A stretch of DNA of 64,000 nucleotides from Bolinopsis microptera. Its lineage: Eukaryota; Ctenophora; Tentaculata; Lobata; Bolinopsidae. The position numbers and the translations under genes are program-made. Each line of letters starts with the position of its first letter. Position 1 is the stretch's first letter. The notes below the pieces were generated by a model. It was not told the DNA's origin. It searched no databases and saw only the letters and a program-made list of their open reading frames with translations. Below are positions 1 through 49,782 of this stretch, piece after piece. The DNA is taken from contig NC_087078.1 of NCBI RefSeq assembly GCF_026151205.1, positions 7,394,675 through 7,458,674 of the forward strand. Direction: 5' to 3'.

Positions 1-59
1 TATCATATCCCATTATTTTCACCATGTTTGTTTGTTTTGTTAACCTATTGTTCTTGCAG

Positions 60-1021
60 TCCGAGTCGACGACAACCATACAATTAGGCGGTAAACGTAA
101 GAAGCTGGAGGTGAGCAATGTCTTCAATCAAGACGAGGACGAGGAAAACAATGACAACTCTCGAAAATTAAAACTGTCACTACCTTCAGCGGAGGACAAG
201 AGGGTAAGTTTCTTCACTTTTACCATGACCTTGGAATGAACGTTCTGAATCTTGTTAGTTTTTAAGCTTTACAATCATAGCAATTGTTAACATTCCAAAT
301 AGCTGTTAATGCTAATTCAAATTTCAGTTGACGGATTCTCTGATAAAGAACAACCCACTTTCGGGAAAATCTAATCCTCTCCCTCATTCTGCTGACACAC
401 CTGAAGAAAAACCTACCATCAGTGCAGAGGATAAGCGGAAAAGCATAAAACAGCTAATTGACAAGTACGTATTATATATTTAACATTACTTTAATGTGAC
501 CCTTGCTATATTATTTCAACAACATATTACTCCATTTTAGTTACCATTTACAATTAATATTCCCAGGATTCCCACACAAAAAGAGGAACTGTTCGCTTAT
601 CCTTTGGACTGGTCCGTACTAGACAAGGATCTGATGGAGCGCCGAGTGAAGAGTTGGATAAACAAGAAGATAGTGGAGTATATTGGGGAGGAGGAGCCCA
701 GTTTGTGTGGATTTATCTGCAGCAAAGTTCTCGCTCAATCTCAGCCTGAAAACATTCTTCAAGATGTCGCTATTGTAAGTTTCATGCTACTGTATCAAAC
801 GTAGCATCTTCAATGTTCATATCGGTCTGTTGGTGTTGAAAATTCAATAGATTTGTCTTTGTTTGTGACTTATATTATTAGTTTATACAGTTTTTTTTGT
901 AACGGTGATTGAATTAATAATCTGACAGGTGTTAGAAGAGGAGGCAGAGGTGTTCGTTGTCAAAATGTGGCGACTTCTCATCTACGAGACAGAAGCAAAG
1001 AAACTAGGTCTTGTGAAATGA
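60..1021 (+). CDS. RBM25: RNA-binding protein 25, C-terminal exons with PWI domain (5' part outside window)
   Basis: Four exons can be read: 60-203, 328-464, 567-774 and 929-1021. Each is bounded by AG and GT, and the phases close (144+137+208+93 nt) to give 193 residues and a TGA stop. The last ~95 residues form a PWI fold typical of RBM25, with FAYPLDW, MERRVKSWINKKIVEYIGEE and VKMWRLLIYETEAKKLGLVK as near-identical landmarks. Upstream is an acidic and lysine-rich segment (DEDEENN, RKLKL, AEDKR) of the kind that precedes the PWI domain. In the family, RBM25 is a nuclear splicing factor and its PWI domain binds nucleic acid. The RRM and RE/RD-rich parts lie to the left of the window. The gene converges on the citron gene. 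Confidence 0.95.
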
Positions 1022-2040
1022 AACCTGTGTGCTGCCGAGCCGTGTGCTGCCACATTTATAGTTTTCCCGTGAAATTGTCAGAAAGATCAGAAGGTATGGG
1101 TAAGTTGGAGTGTTTTTCTCTTCAGTTTCAAATGAAATGAGTACAAGAAAGTGATGTATACTTGACTGTGGGGCGGGCTTTCAGTTGCTTAAATTATATC
1201 GATGGACAGTTTTTATTTTCGTTTAATCAAAATCGCCAATTGTCTTTTAAGGATAGGGTAGTCAGTACTAGTATGCAGTGCCAAATGAATGATGAATCTG
1301 CCCACCCCCATCTGCCGTACTATAAATAAGTTTCCAAAATATAAAACTGCATGAAATGTTGTTTATGTGATCCTACTTTAGATTGGCACTGCAGAATATA
1401 ATAATGTGTATTTAGGGTAAACTTATGACAGTTCGCACTTAATAGTAATAAGTTAAAATTGAATTACCCTATATATGTTGAATAATTTATGTTAGCATAA
1501 AATATCTATGAAGCTGTTTTATTCTGAACGAATTTTGTCCAATTCTTACATATGATTCTGTTTTATTGATATTAGAAATTGTTCTTATTTGTTAAACTAA
1601 CAATGGCCCTAGTAGTAGTTGCTAATAATAGTTGGCATTCTGCCCGCTACAGATTAGCTAGGGCAGATAAGATAACTGCCGATTTAAAGTTAATAGTACA
1701 ATAAATATGCCTAAAATAACTGCCAATATCAGACAAAGATGTTGGTCAATGTTCCGGATGAAAAAAATGTGCATCTATCACCACATCTACAGCCAAATTT
1801 TCTGTGGTTACTATTTTTAATGAGTTAAAATAACCAATGGAAACAGGTCAAGAACTTCGTCTTTGCAACATTCAAAGTTCTCTTCAGAGACGAGAGAGCC
1901 GCTCGTCCTCGAATGGTAATCCTTTTGCGCCTCTTTACCTTCTCTATGTTTCTATGGGATTCAACATCCCTGGTATTGATGACTTCTTTCCTTCCTACCT
2001 CATCCACGGCACCTGGTAGTAGGGTGTGCCTGCAATGATT
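1022..2040 (+). other. RBM25 3' UTR and AT-rich downstream sequence
   Basis: This stretch follows the RBM25 stop codon. A canonical AATAAA lies at 1700-1705, about 680 nt downstream, and is the best visible poly(A) signal; the exact cleavage site is not visible. Overlapping 60-codon ORFs on both strands at about 1825-2019 have no recognisable homology and look random. Confidence 0.5.
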
Positions 2041-2070
2041 TAATTAATAATAATTTTATTGGTGCAATGC

Positions 2071-2142
2071 AAATGCTTACTAACGTATCATTAAAATAAA
2101 CCGTTCAAATGCTTACTAACGTATCATTAAAATGAACCGTTC
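2071..2142. repeat. Two-copy 36 bp direct repeat
   Basis: The 36 bp unit beginning AAATGCTTACTAACG is repeated head to tail (2071-2106 and 2107-2142) with one difference (AATAAACC versus AATGAACC). It is a small duplication in intergenic DNA. Confidence 0.85.
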
Positions 2143-2996
2143 AATACTGCAGCAAGATTAAATTCAAACAAACTAATAGATTGTTGTAGATTAAACCAAT
2201 GTATTATAGATATTTAAAATGTTAGGCAATAAAACGTGGTCCTCTAATCTATAGACCTTCGCAAAATATTATTATAGTATTATTCACCGTGATGTTGCTG
2301 ACATCGTTGAAGTCGTGACGTCAGACATACTCATAGTGGAGTCTGGCCTGACCCCAAGATACTCCTCTATTCTCTAGTTGATGGATCTTTGTCCATTCGT
2401 TTGCCAGATATGCTTCTTTAAGTTCCACTATAGGTTGTAATAGTTCAATGAGTACAAAATCAGATCTAGATTACCAAAAGCTGCTACAATTTGAAAGTAC
2501 GATGAATTTCAGAATTCAACAATTTCACACTGATGATAATAAAAATGAGAATATAGCTTATATGTATTAGTACCTGGCTCTTGGGCACTTTTGGGCAGCT
2601 CTGGTGATGTTCTTTGCCTCCTGGGGTCGGCTGACCTTGGTCTCGGAGGTTTTATGCTGGCGAAAACCGCCTGTCTTCCTGTGGCCAACACAGGGCTGTT
2701 AATTGGCCTCCCTTTGTTAGTTGATGGAACAAATATTTTACGAGTATCACCCGTTAATAACGTAGTAACGAATTTGATAATAATAACTGAAGTTGCACGT
2801 GCTGACTGCACAACTTGTGAACATCGGTGTGTTCTCGAATTGCGAATGGTAACGACCGTCGCGTCTGATGTCGTCGGCGTACGTGCCCACGTTCCTGACT
2901 AGCCTGCGCAAAGTTATTTTGCGAGATATTCTAAATTAAATAATTGTTGTCGCGCGGCGCTGAACTGCCCAAGTAAATTGTTAATTTCGCCACACT

Positions 2997-3173
2997 TTGA
3001 CATACGTACGTTGCATGCCACTTTTCGCGCGCGCCGCAGAAGGCGGATAATATCTCTGATATTTGTGATACGTAACATGTATCAACACCACACACCATGC
3101 ACGTATAATATTGTATCACGTCGTGACCCCCATCACCCATTGTCGGCGGAAAGTGGCATGCAACGTATGTCAA
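2997..3173. mobile_element. Short MITE-like inverted-repeat element (177 bp)
   Basis: The ends are inverted copies. The left reads TTGACATACGT, then an extra ACGT, then TGCATGCCACTTT; the right reads AAAGTGGCATGCAACGTATGTCAA in complement order. No protein is encoded. It abuts a second inverted-repeat element whose ends share the CATACGTTG motif, so both probably belong to one non-autonomous DNA transposon family. Target-site duplications are not clear. Confidence 0.6.
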
Positions 3174-3178
3174 TTTCA

Positions 3179-3862
3179 CTTGTCATACGTTGTATGACCC
3201 GCCGCGCACATCGTGCGCGGCTCCCCCTTTTTTTTATCTCAACTCTTATTTTACTTCGGACATTCCAACAGCCACATTGTTACACAAGTGTGTAACCAGC
3301 CAATTACAGGAAGCCGAAGGATTCAATTATACATTAGGCCAGTGACGGTTAAGGTAGTGTGTACCATACTTTCTTCGCCCGAGACTTTGCTGCAATGGGC
3401 AGCTCCTCATTTAACCCTCACACCCGATTTCTCGAGTATTTGGCTGAGTGGACCGGGGGGCTGCATAGACCACTCAGGATCCTTAGCTGAGCGTCGACGA
3501 CGCTCACCCCACGGCTAGTGGCAGAGTCGGGAATCGAACCTGGTACCTCAAGCAATACCAGGCCCGGATTAACCAACTGAGCCACTAAGCCGTTGTATCA
3601 GCCTGTATAAGCCTGTATCATCACCATAGTGAAACGACCGTGGGGGTCGCAACGTGATACAAAATTTCACCTGTAGCGTTTCTACTATCGACTATACAGG
3701 GGAGCCGCGCACTAGTGCGCGGCGGCTTAACGGGTGATACTCGTAAAATATCTGTTCCATATATGATATATATTGGACCGTCGACGAGTCCAACTCGGCG
3801 CGCGTCCTGGTAGGTTGTAAACCTACAAGCGGCGGCCGGCGGGTCATGCAACGTATGGCAAG
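3179..3862. mobile_element. MITE with CATACGTTG-type terminal inverted repeats, containing a SINE
   Basis: The left end CTTGTCATACGTTGTATGAC is matched in inverted orientation by the right end (GTCATGCAACGTATGGCAAG). Just inside each end lies a GC-rich palindrome of the GCCGCGCAC..GTGCGCGGC type, followed by a CCCC or GGGG run. A related element with both ends is at 50589-50945, and one end is at 4505-4550. A tRNA-derived SINE occupies the interior, so the two are nested. No transposase is present. Confidence 0.6.
3295..3591 (-). repeat. tRNA-derived SINE
   Basis: On the minus strand the element starts at about 3591 with a tRNA-like head (GGCTTAGTGGCTCAGTTGG). It contains an A box (TGGCTCAGTTGG) and, about 40 nt later, a B box (GGTTCGATTCC): the internal pol III promoter of a tRNA-derived SINE. 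The body continues to about 3295 and includes a perfect GAGCGTC-GAC-GACGCTC hairpin near 3490-3508. The arms of the tRNA head are not all pairable, so this is not called as a functional tRNA. The 3' limit is approximate. Confidence 0.7.
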
Positions 3863-4504
3863 TATAATTGGTAATATAGCCGCCCTAGCACTTAGGCTCT
3901 AAATTTAATTAATATTTGTAGCGCGATGCACTACTGGGTCGCGCGCGCATCAAATAATGCTTCTCGCAACCTCTTCGGTAGATCGGCGAGATGCACCACT
4001 GTGCCTCACCGAGCTGCGAAGGATTGACATCGTGAATCAAAATTAATATGTAATAGCTTATTTTAATTATTTCGACTAGTTAATATTGCTATTTTGCACA
4101 GATTTGTGTCAGATTGGATAAACAATTAATTAAACATATATGGTTACATAGAAATATATACGATCGCGATTTTCAAATTCAATATGCATATCATGGAATC
4201 AACAATACTTAATCATTTTGGGCGCGGCGCTCGGCCTGTCAGTGCTGTGTCACTTCGCCATATAAATATCTGCATGTTTATAAATAGTTAAGAAGCTGGG
4301 GTAGTGGGGTCCCCAGGTTGTATGGAATATATAATAAAATACGCCATCACGGATCGGGAAATTGAGCGGTCATCCACAAAAGAAAAGCGGCTGCATGATT
4401 CCTTGGTTTTAAGTTTAACCTATCAGGACGCGCGCGTCGAGTTGGACAAATATTTTCAATTTTACGAGTATCACCCGTTAACCGTTTATAAAGCAATATT
4501 TGAT

Positions 4505-4800
4505 TGTCATACGTTGTATGACCCGCCGCGCACGAGTGCGCGGCTCCCCCTGTATCGTCAGGACTTACTGGGCCGCGCTCAGCCTGTCATTCCGCCAAAT
4601 CTTTATTCTATATGCTAATGAACATAATAGCCTGGGGTCCTCAGGTAACGTCAGGACGACCGTGGGGGTCGCAACGTGATACAAATATTTGACCATTGTT
4701 AATGATCTGGCCCTACCCGGCGCGCGCTACTTCGTAGCACTTGCCATCGAGAAGAAAGCGGCGCGCGCTACTCCGAAGAAATTTCGACGAGTTACATCCG
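4505..4800. repeat. Dispersed palindromic modules of the same MITE families
   Basis: A CATACGTTGTATGACCC end is followed by the 20 bp palindrome GCCGCGCACGAGTGCGCGGC (4525-4544). A GACCGTGGGGGTCGCAACGT motif lies near 4660-4680; it also occurs near 3635 and 50660. A further block, GGCGCGCGCTACTTCG...AAGAAATTTCGACGAG (about 4715-4795), matches one arm of the foldback at 51110-51330. The fragments look like overlapping remnants of two non-autonomous families. Confidence 0.5.
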
Positions 4801-5700
4801 TCAAGTATAAAGTGATTAATCATCATCGTTCAGTATCATCATGTTATAACATATAATTAGAGCCCAAAAACTTTAATTCTGAAAACTTCACGCATCGTTC
4901 CTTTATCATTGTTCCTGTTCTTATAGCACTGACACGTCAGGCTAGCTGCGTTGTTCTTCAAATAGTGCAACCATGAACCAAATGATACAACATTCTTAAC
5001 AAAATCAGAATAAAACGTATAATGAACAGTCTTAAAGTAATAATCAAATTTACTTTCAATAAAAATTAATTAAAAACATGCACTATCACAATTCACTCCT
5101 GCTTACCACTTCGTGTTGTCATGGCTGCTAAATCCTGGTAAAATCTAGTAGCGACAAGATAACCGAGCATTGAATAGTAACAATACGCATTCATTAGCTT
5201 TTCTATTATTCACGTTAATTCTGATTTAATAACTTTTCATGAATTCTATTGTCTGAGAGGTTTAAATCTTTTGTGATTTGCTTTCAAAACTTCATATATA
5301 TTATGTGTATTTGTCTACTTCAACATATAATTACGATAATTGAAATGGTATTATCCTAATTAATGTAAGGATAATTGACATAAACTCGTTGTCGATCTGT
5401 ACTTCTGTTGAAGCAAGTCTGTTCAATTAGTAAAATTGGTATTATAATACACTTTAACAATGCGAATTATGTGTGCAAGTTCAGTCCACATTAAAACTTC
5501 CAGTAGAAACTAACTAAAGCGTAAATTTTAAAACATCACTTATTTTACCGAAGTTTAACTTCTTTAAAAATCAAAATCAAAACTCGTTGACTCTATAAAA
5601 TTAAAAATCGGCATCATGGGATTAAAAATTTAATACTCGTTGGTCACTCAAAACATTACAAATAACATATTTCCTTCGGACATGAAGGCCCCCAGGAGTG
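4801..5700. other. AT-rich intergenic sequence downstream of citron
   Basis: I see no coding region, RNA gene or clear repeat here. It separates the repeat cluster at 2.9-4.8 kb from the 3' end of citron. Confidence 0.5.
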
Positions 5701-5703
5701 GGG

Positions 5704-5709
5704 TTTATT
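5704..5709 (-). promoter_or_regulatory. Candidate poly(A) signal of citron
   Basis: The plus-strand TTTATT is AATAAA on the minus strand, about 280 nt downstream of the citron stop codon at 5989. It is the nearest canonical hexamer I saw. Its use is inferred from position only. Confidence 0.5.
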
Positions 5710-5988
5710 TAAAACAAATATTTCCAATCTTTACAGACTGGACATTCCGACCACCTTGTTGATCGACGCTAACAACTCTGAGACAAGGAGGGCATCAATA
5801 ATGTAAATTAATAACGAGGCGGAAGTTTAGCCAATTCAAAATTTTACTCTGTTCCCTCAGAATCAAGCCGTTTCAGAATCTTGGTCCCCTACAGAGTCTA
5901 GCAATTCAGAGTCAAATTCGCTCTACGCTACAAACTGGAGCACCTGCTCTTTTATCAACTCGTATCCTACTGTTCATGTTCTTCTGAC

Positions 5989-43773
<37,785 letters not shown>

Positions 43774-44180
43774 AGTACAAACAGCAAACTGGTATCCAGC
43801 ATTCTCTCATAAGTACATTTTTCAATCCTTTGAAAATTTTTATCAGCTTGTTAGTAAGTTATATAATTAACGACAATATTTTCCGGCATCCCTATTATGT
43901 GTGAGACATGATCTGAAAAAATGCATATGCCAAACAGATTTAAAATTTAATGGGGTTACCAAGCATTTTGTTTGACTCGTTATCTATAAGTTTATTATGT
44001 GAAATTTATATCACAATGACCCTATACAAAATCAAAAATTTAGTATATATTCCTCTTCTAAAATATTGACTGAACCACTTTTAAATCACAATTGGCCTTG
44101 TGTCTCTAAATTTAACTCTTCCCAATTGCAACAAAGTTTTTTCTTGCACCTTTATCTTCCTGGAGAGAAATCACTATTGT
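43774..44180 (-). promoter_or_regulatory. Upstream region of citron start codon
   Basis: An in-frame TGA at 43807-43809 lies upstream of the chosen ATG, so the 5' UTR begins here. No convincing TATA box or initiator could be assigned. Transposon remnants begin at about 44180, so a promoter must be close, lie within them, or be reached by a non-coding 5' exon. Confidence 0.3.
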
Positions 44181-44181
44181 T

Positions 44182-44560
44182 CTAAGGATTTCGAAACAAA
44201 TGTGCTTCCTTATATGTTTGTTTTCTTGAAATTGTTGTTTTCTTGAATATGTATCCTACCGCATCTGAATATCTTTGAACTGTGTGATATTCTATATTAC
44301 TGGCCAGCTTTTTCAACAGTCTTTCCACTTCACCACCCAATCCACCAGATGCTGAGAAAACTAACGGTGTGAAGCTTCCTTTATCCACTTTGGGAACCCT
44401 TGCGTTGTAACACCGTTTTTTCCCATTTTCATGCAACTGGTACTCCTGACGTATCTCTGATTGTTTTTGTCGATGATAGAGATTTCGTTCTGTGGTTATT
44501 TCGGCTTTCACTTCTTTGCTTTGTGTCCTGTCCTCTGAGTACAGTAAATCTTTGAATTTT
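44182..44560 (-). pseudogene. Non-LTR retrotransposon C-terminal fragment (same family as 52.2-60.9 kb)
   Basis: The minus-strand frame reads EITTERNLYHRQKQSEIRQE, then KKRCYNARVPKVDKGSFTPL and SASGGLGGEVERLLKKLASN. It is clearly homologous to the plus-strand copy at about 60015-60760, but lacks the central CxC/HxxxC segment. It is a degraded fragment. Confidence 0.85.
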
Positions 44561-45051
44561 AAAAATCTAATTTGAGAATGAAGTTTAAAGAAATTTTTAA
44601 TTAGCACTGTATAGTTTAAGATATTTATAGCTTATTATAACCATTGATACAAAGGCCATAATCTTTCACCAGCTCTCCAATATCCACCTCGAAGCTGCAT
44701 TTTATATCCTAAATATAAACTAAATCATGTTTTAGTGTAGACTTTTTGTCACAACAAGACTGCAACCTATAGTAACAATTATAAACAGAAGCCCTAATGT
44801 CTGCTGACAATTTTTCTTCTAGTCCTAATCTGAGCCTTGTCTCTAAAAACTTAACTGAAGTAGCGTTTCGGTGTGTGCAAAAGCTTCCAGGCACGCGCAT
44901 TCCTTGCCCCGTTAGTTACCTCTCCTTCTTAAACCAAACGAGCAGTCAGGAAAAAAATTAAACACCAAATGGGCATTATATTTTATGAATTGTTTTACAT
45001 CTTTTTATTCTGTAAAAATGTGCTAAAATTAAATTTATTGTTTCATTGAAT

Positions 45052-45390
45052 TTATTGTTTCATTGAGTAATTTTCTTCCTGATTGAGAATAGCTTCCTTT
45101 AACTGTCTTGTTGCATTACAGGAGAATTGATACAACCTATCTGCCATTTCCATCATAACTGGGATACCCAATCCTGCATATCTTGGTGGTAGAGCTATTA
45201 TGATTCTTAGTTCATCAGTGCAGCTAAACAGCCTGTTAATGAAAGCTGGGATAAACTCATCACGTGTTACTTGTCCCAGCGGACTGAGCCTATCTGCAAC
45301 TCCAGGGGTAGTTCTGCACATATAGTTCCATCTCTTACTAACCCCATTTGATTGTCTGATACGATGTACTTTACTTTTTATTAACAATGT
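45052..45390 (-). pseudogene. Non-LTR retrotransposon fragment (thumb region)
   Basis: The frame GVSKRWNYMCRTTPGVADRL...LPPRYAGLGIPVMMEMADR is homologous to residues near 58835-59125 of the plus-strand copy. With the fragment at 44182-44560 it forms the remains of one minus-strand element, with about 490 bp of unrelated or decayed sequence between. Confidence 0.85.
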
Positions 45391-45399
45391 TAATATTTA

Positions 45400-47880
45400 T
45401 TTAAAATCATTTTGATGGGAGATTCGGGAACAGTGTAACAATAAACAAGCATTATTGATATACACAAGCAACAAGGCCATTCAATTAAGAAATTCCAATG
45501 CAATATCTACACATTTTTTCACATAGTAAGTTGAAAACTGGCCACAGGCCTAAATATTACATATCAATCAATTACAATTCATTAACATTACCAATATTAA
45601 AAACTGTCCAAAATATCTAAGAAAGTATTCTCTAGCCATAGTAAGTACAATATTTGATCATACATATTATCACACGAGTGACGATAAGAAAGTTCACTGC
45701 CACAGTTGAAACCAATTCGAAACGATATATTTGTAAATATCAATTCCGAATCACAATACTGCATACCTTGCATAATTTTCCATCCGTAAATATTCATTTC
45801 ACTTTTTCTCCTCTAGAGAAGCTGGAAATAAACTAGCTAGCTAAGTAAAAAAGTAGCGTTTAATATGTTTGACATGCTCCTTGGTAAGTTATTGACATAT
45901 TTAACTAAAAAAGGAATAAAAATTTTGAACCGAACTTAAATCCTATTTATAACATTAAATAAATAATATTGTTGTAGGAAAACAAATTTTAGGAAAAAAA
46001 TTTAAATTTTGGTATTTATTAATAACAATCAAAACATATCATATCATAAAAATAAAGCCGCGCATTGGTTGACTGCCTCAGTAAGGTGAATAATTTAAGC
46101 TTGAAGGTGCCCTGCGCATTTACAGAACCTTATGCGGCGATCACATATTCATGAGGACCTGTGAGCGCCAAATTTAATTTAAAGTTTCTAGAAATCATAC
46201 ATCACTACGAGTTACTCATGCTTTTGGATTATAAGAGTGCGGATTGTCAGGTATTTCATTCATTCATACTTAATCGGTTTAAAGCTGTATATTTAGAACT
46301 CACTATTGTTTAAACTACGAAAGCAGAACGTAGATAATGGACAATATACCGACGACAATACCAAGGACCCGAGTGCCGCATTGACTTTTCCGGATCCGTT
46401 TTTACCGAAGGCTTATCCACCAGTTACTCATGCTGCATGTATAGTCTGATAATATTTTGTCTTATCTCTAGCAAGCATTCTGTAAATTGAAGTGTCGTAT
46501 TTATTATAGAAGAGCCAGCCAACCTCCGCATTATAATCTTTTGTGTGCCAAGTTCGTTTATAAAATCTAATCATATAATAAGATTGATCCAATAATCTAA
46601 GATGAACGGTATATCATAGCTCATCGTTATTAAAATCCGAATGGATGAATTAATCAAGTAATGTTCCCTTTCAACACAACTAAACAACAAACAAATGCTT
46701 GCTCACCAGTGGTGACGCAATCGTAGGGGCATGCAGTTGGTTCAGATAACTCTCACCCCGACGATGGCATCAAGAAATTATCAAATTATGCATTTGCGCC
46801 ATACTGGACACATTTTATATTTAATATTTTGGTTTGTAGAAATTAGTGTTATCTACAGTATAGCTTAACTGGCGAGCAAGCATCGTCCCACTCGGCCGGG
46901 ACGAAAATACCGAGTCCAATCACAGAAAGTTAACCAAAAGATAAAAATAAGAGCTCGGATATCAACAAAAATCACACACTCCAGACGACGGGGGAAGAGA
47001 GGAAAGGAAGTCCTCACTACTTCTGTATCTTTGGTTAAATTACGCTGTAAAAGTATCATCCTGGGATCTCAATCCATCAACAATAATAACACCTGGACTT
47101 ACCACAACTTTCACATCGCCCCTCACCCAATCACAGACCAAACCATCTCATCACTCACTCACCAAATTGCCGACCCAATATCTATTGAAGTGGCGAAAAT
47201 TTTCTAGACAAATGATATTTCGATATTATTGCTGCAGCAGATACAAATACCAACATTATTATATTCCCAAACGTTTGAACCTTTAAATTAACTAGGAAAG
47301 TCAATCCTCAACTTGACTTTTACTGTTTTAAACAGATATGATGATATTAACTTAATTTATTATTATTATTATTTTTTTTTTTTACATACTCCTTCTTAGT
47401 GTGGTGACTTGGGGTCCATAAATATAACAATACAAGCTGATAAACCAAAAAGAACAACTGGGGTAGGTAGGTAGCCCTGGTGGGTGCGTAAACTTTACGG
47501 TCTGCTCTCTCCAAGATCAGCCTGCTTCTCCATTTTACCGTGAAGCCTAATTTCTAGTTTTTATAAAATATACAATGCAAGTGCAGGTTTACTAATCTTA
47601 ATCTACTTAACAACTCAATAGCCCAAGTCACCATACCCGTAGTATATTCCATGGTAATAGAAGAGCTTTAAAGTTTTTCAAATTGTTGCTATAATTGATT
47701 TAAATAAAAATTTGTTGTTTTCTTGAAATTTGTTGTTTTCTTGAAGTAAGCTGCTGGGCTCAACAAATTTTGATAATTGTAAACAAATTTGTTTTTGTGC
47801 CCTATAATAATTTTGTATTGAGGTATGACCCTGTACTGTGCGTGATAGTGAAAATGAAAGTGAATGTGAATCTATAATGC
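45400..47880. other. Intergenic sequence without recognised genes
   Basis: AT-rich DNA. A poly-T run near 47365-47385 may mark the 3' tail of a minus-strand retroelement. I found no supported coding region; small ORFs near 45597-45836 and 46865-47059 have no homology I recognise. Confidence 0.4.
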
Positions 47881-47929
47881 GAACGAAATGAGTTATGGCC
47901 AAACGATTCTTCAATTTCAAAATAATAAA

Positions 47930-49763
47930 GTCAAAGGACTCTGTTTTAAAATACAAGCTCATTCTTATCGAAGTTGGTGGAATAGACTCTGTGAAATAGG
48001 CCCAAGCTATGGGTACCACCCCAACGCTAAAAAGACAATTCTGATTGTCAAAAAATCCCGAAGAGCTAATTGAAGCAGAGACCCTATTTAAACACCTGGG
48101 AGTTAAGATCACGACATCCGGAGAACGCCATCTTGGTGCTGTTGTAGGCTCAAAAGAATTCAGGGAAGAGTACATCAAAGAAAAAGTTGAAAAATGGATA
48201 GTTGATATTGATCAACTAGCAGATATAGCGACGGAAGAACCACAACTGGCTTATTCGGCCTTTATTAAAGGAATATGCCACAGATGGAGATACTACATGC
48301 GTACTATACCAGACATTGGAGAGCACTTTGTCCCACTAGAGAGCAAGATCATGCATGTGCTCATTCCAGCCCTCCTCGGTCGCCCTGTCAACCAGCATGA
48401 AAGAGATATCCTTGAACTCCCTGTTCGATGTGGAGGCCTAGGTATCATCAATCCTGTCAGGATAGCATCTCGTGAATATGCATTCTCAGTAGAACTCACT
48501 AAAGATCTTGTGAGTTTGATCAACCAACAAGACCAGGATATTACCAAGCTGGATATGGGCAAGATGAAAGAAAAGAAAGAAGAACTGAGAAAACAGAAAG
48601 ATGAGTTTCTATCACAAAGGTTCAAGATGCTTTATAATGGGTCAGATTATCTTCTTAAGAACCACTTAAACCAAGCAAGAGAGAAGGGAGCATCAACATG
48701 GCTTTCAGCATTACCTCTAAAGGACCTCAACTATGTTCTAAACAAGCAAGAGTTCCAAGACAGCATACGCCTACGCTATGGATGGAAGATCCAAGGAGTG
48801 CCCTCTAAATGTGCTTGCGGACATGCAAACAGTGTCTACCACTCCCTTGATTGTAAATTAGGTGGATACGTTTGCATGCGCCACAATGCCATTAGAGACA
48901 CTGCAGCTTTCTTCCTTCAAGAAGCAAAGTGTAAGGATGTAAGGATAGAACCTGCACTCCTACCTGTCCAACCAACTTCATTCTCCAGGAAGACCAACAC
49001 CCAGGATGAAGCCCGTCTGGATGTAGCAGCTGTTGGACTGTATCAGTGGCGTAACGTTGCCTGTTGGCGCCCCCCTGCCGAAAAAAGCGCCCCCCTGTTG
49101 GCGCCCCCTCCCCTTTTGGTGCCCCTCCCTAAAATTGAACAAATTAGGTAATTTTAAAAAATACGCCGGTAAAATCTCTAAAAAAGTGTGTATCTAGAGC
49201 AAAACGCGCAGTTTTGCTAGTACTTTAGTTAAGTTTTCGAAAAATTGTCCCACATTCAAACGACGATTTGGCGCCCCCCTAAGACGGCGCCCCCCTGCAC
49301 AGCGGGGTCAGCAGGGCCTTTCGTTACGCCACTGGACTGTATGCCCCATTTGAAAGAACATTCTTCGACATCAGGGTCACTCATCCTAATTGCGACTCTC
49401 ATACATTTAAGCCACTAGATAAAATCTACAGTGCACATGAGAAAGAGAAGAAAGATCTCTATGAGGAAAGGGTACTTCAGTCAGAGAAAGGGTCCTTTGT
49501 CCCACTAGTCTTTACAACATCCGGAGGTATGGGCCCACTCTGCACTGTGTTTGTAGATCGTATTTCTGAAAGGATAGCTGACCACAATAAAGAAGCTAAG
49601 AGCCAGGTCAAAAACCACATCAGAACACGATTCAGGTTTGATCTGCTACGAAGCACACTCATAGCACTCAGGGGAATCAGAGGAAGACAAAAAGCCCAGC
49701 ACCTTGGACTAAATGACGTATCCTTCAATCTCATTCCTCAGAAGACGAGCTTTGAGGTCTCTT
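47930..49763 (+). pseudogene. Non-LTR retrotransposon, 3' half, frameshifted and split by a MITE
   Basis: The segment starts after the RT active site. WWNRLCEIGPSYGYHPNAKK (about 47970-48030) matches the WWDNLCIKGPLFGYNPKSSK stretch downstream of the YADD motif in the 57.7 kb copy. A frameshift near 48050 leads into a 330-codon frame with EPQLAYSAFIKG, LELPVRCGGLGI and a CACGHANSVYHSLDC zinc-like motif. At 49044 a 291 bp hAT-type MITE interrupts it. The frame resumes at 49343 (APFERTFFDIRVTHP) and ends at about 49763. The protein is strongly diverged from the 57.7-60.9 kb copy, so this is a different subfamily. Confidence 0.88.
49044..49334. mobile_element. hAT-type MITE, 291 bp, with 8 bp target-site duplication
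   Basis: Terminal inverted repeats are CAGTGGCGTAACG and CGTTACGCCACTG, the typical hAT terminus pattern. Exact 8 bp duplications GACTGTAT flank it (49036-49043 and 49335-49342). The interior is rich in GGCGCCCCCC runs and codes for nothing. Removing the element and one duplication makes the two flanking halves of the retrotransposon frame continuous, which confirms the boundaries. Confidence 0.95.
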
Positions 49764-49782
49764 AAGTTTGTTTATATAAATT

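Noticed and set aside
3517-3591. Functional tRNA gene
   Set aside because: A and B boxes are present, but the acceptor and anticodon arms do not fold as a tRNA and a SINE body follows.
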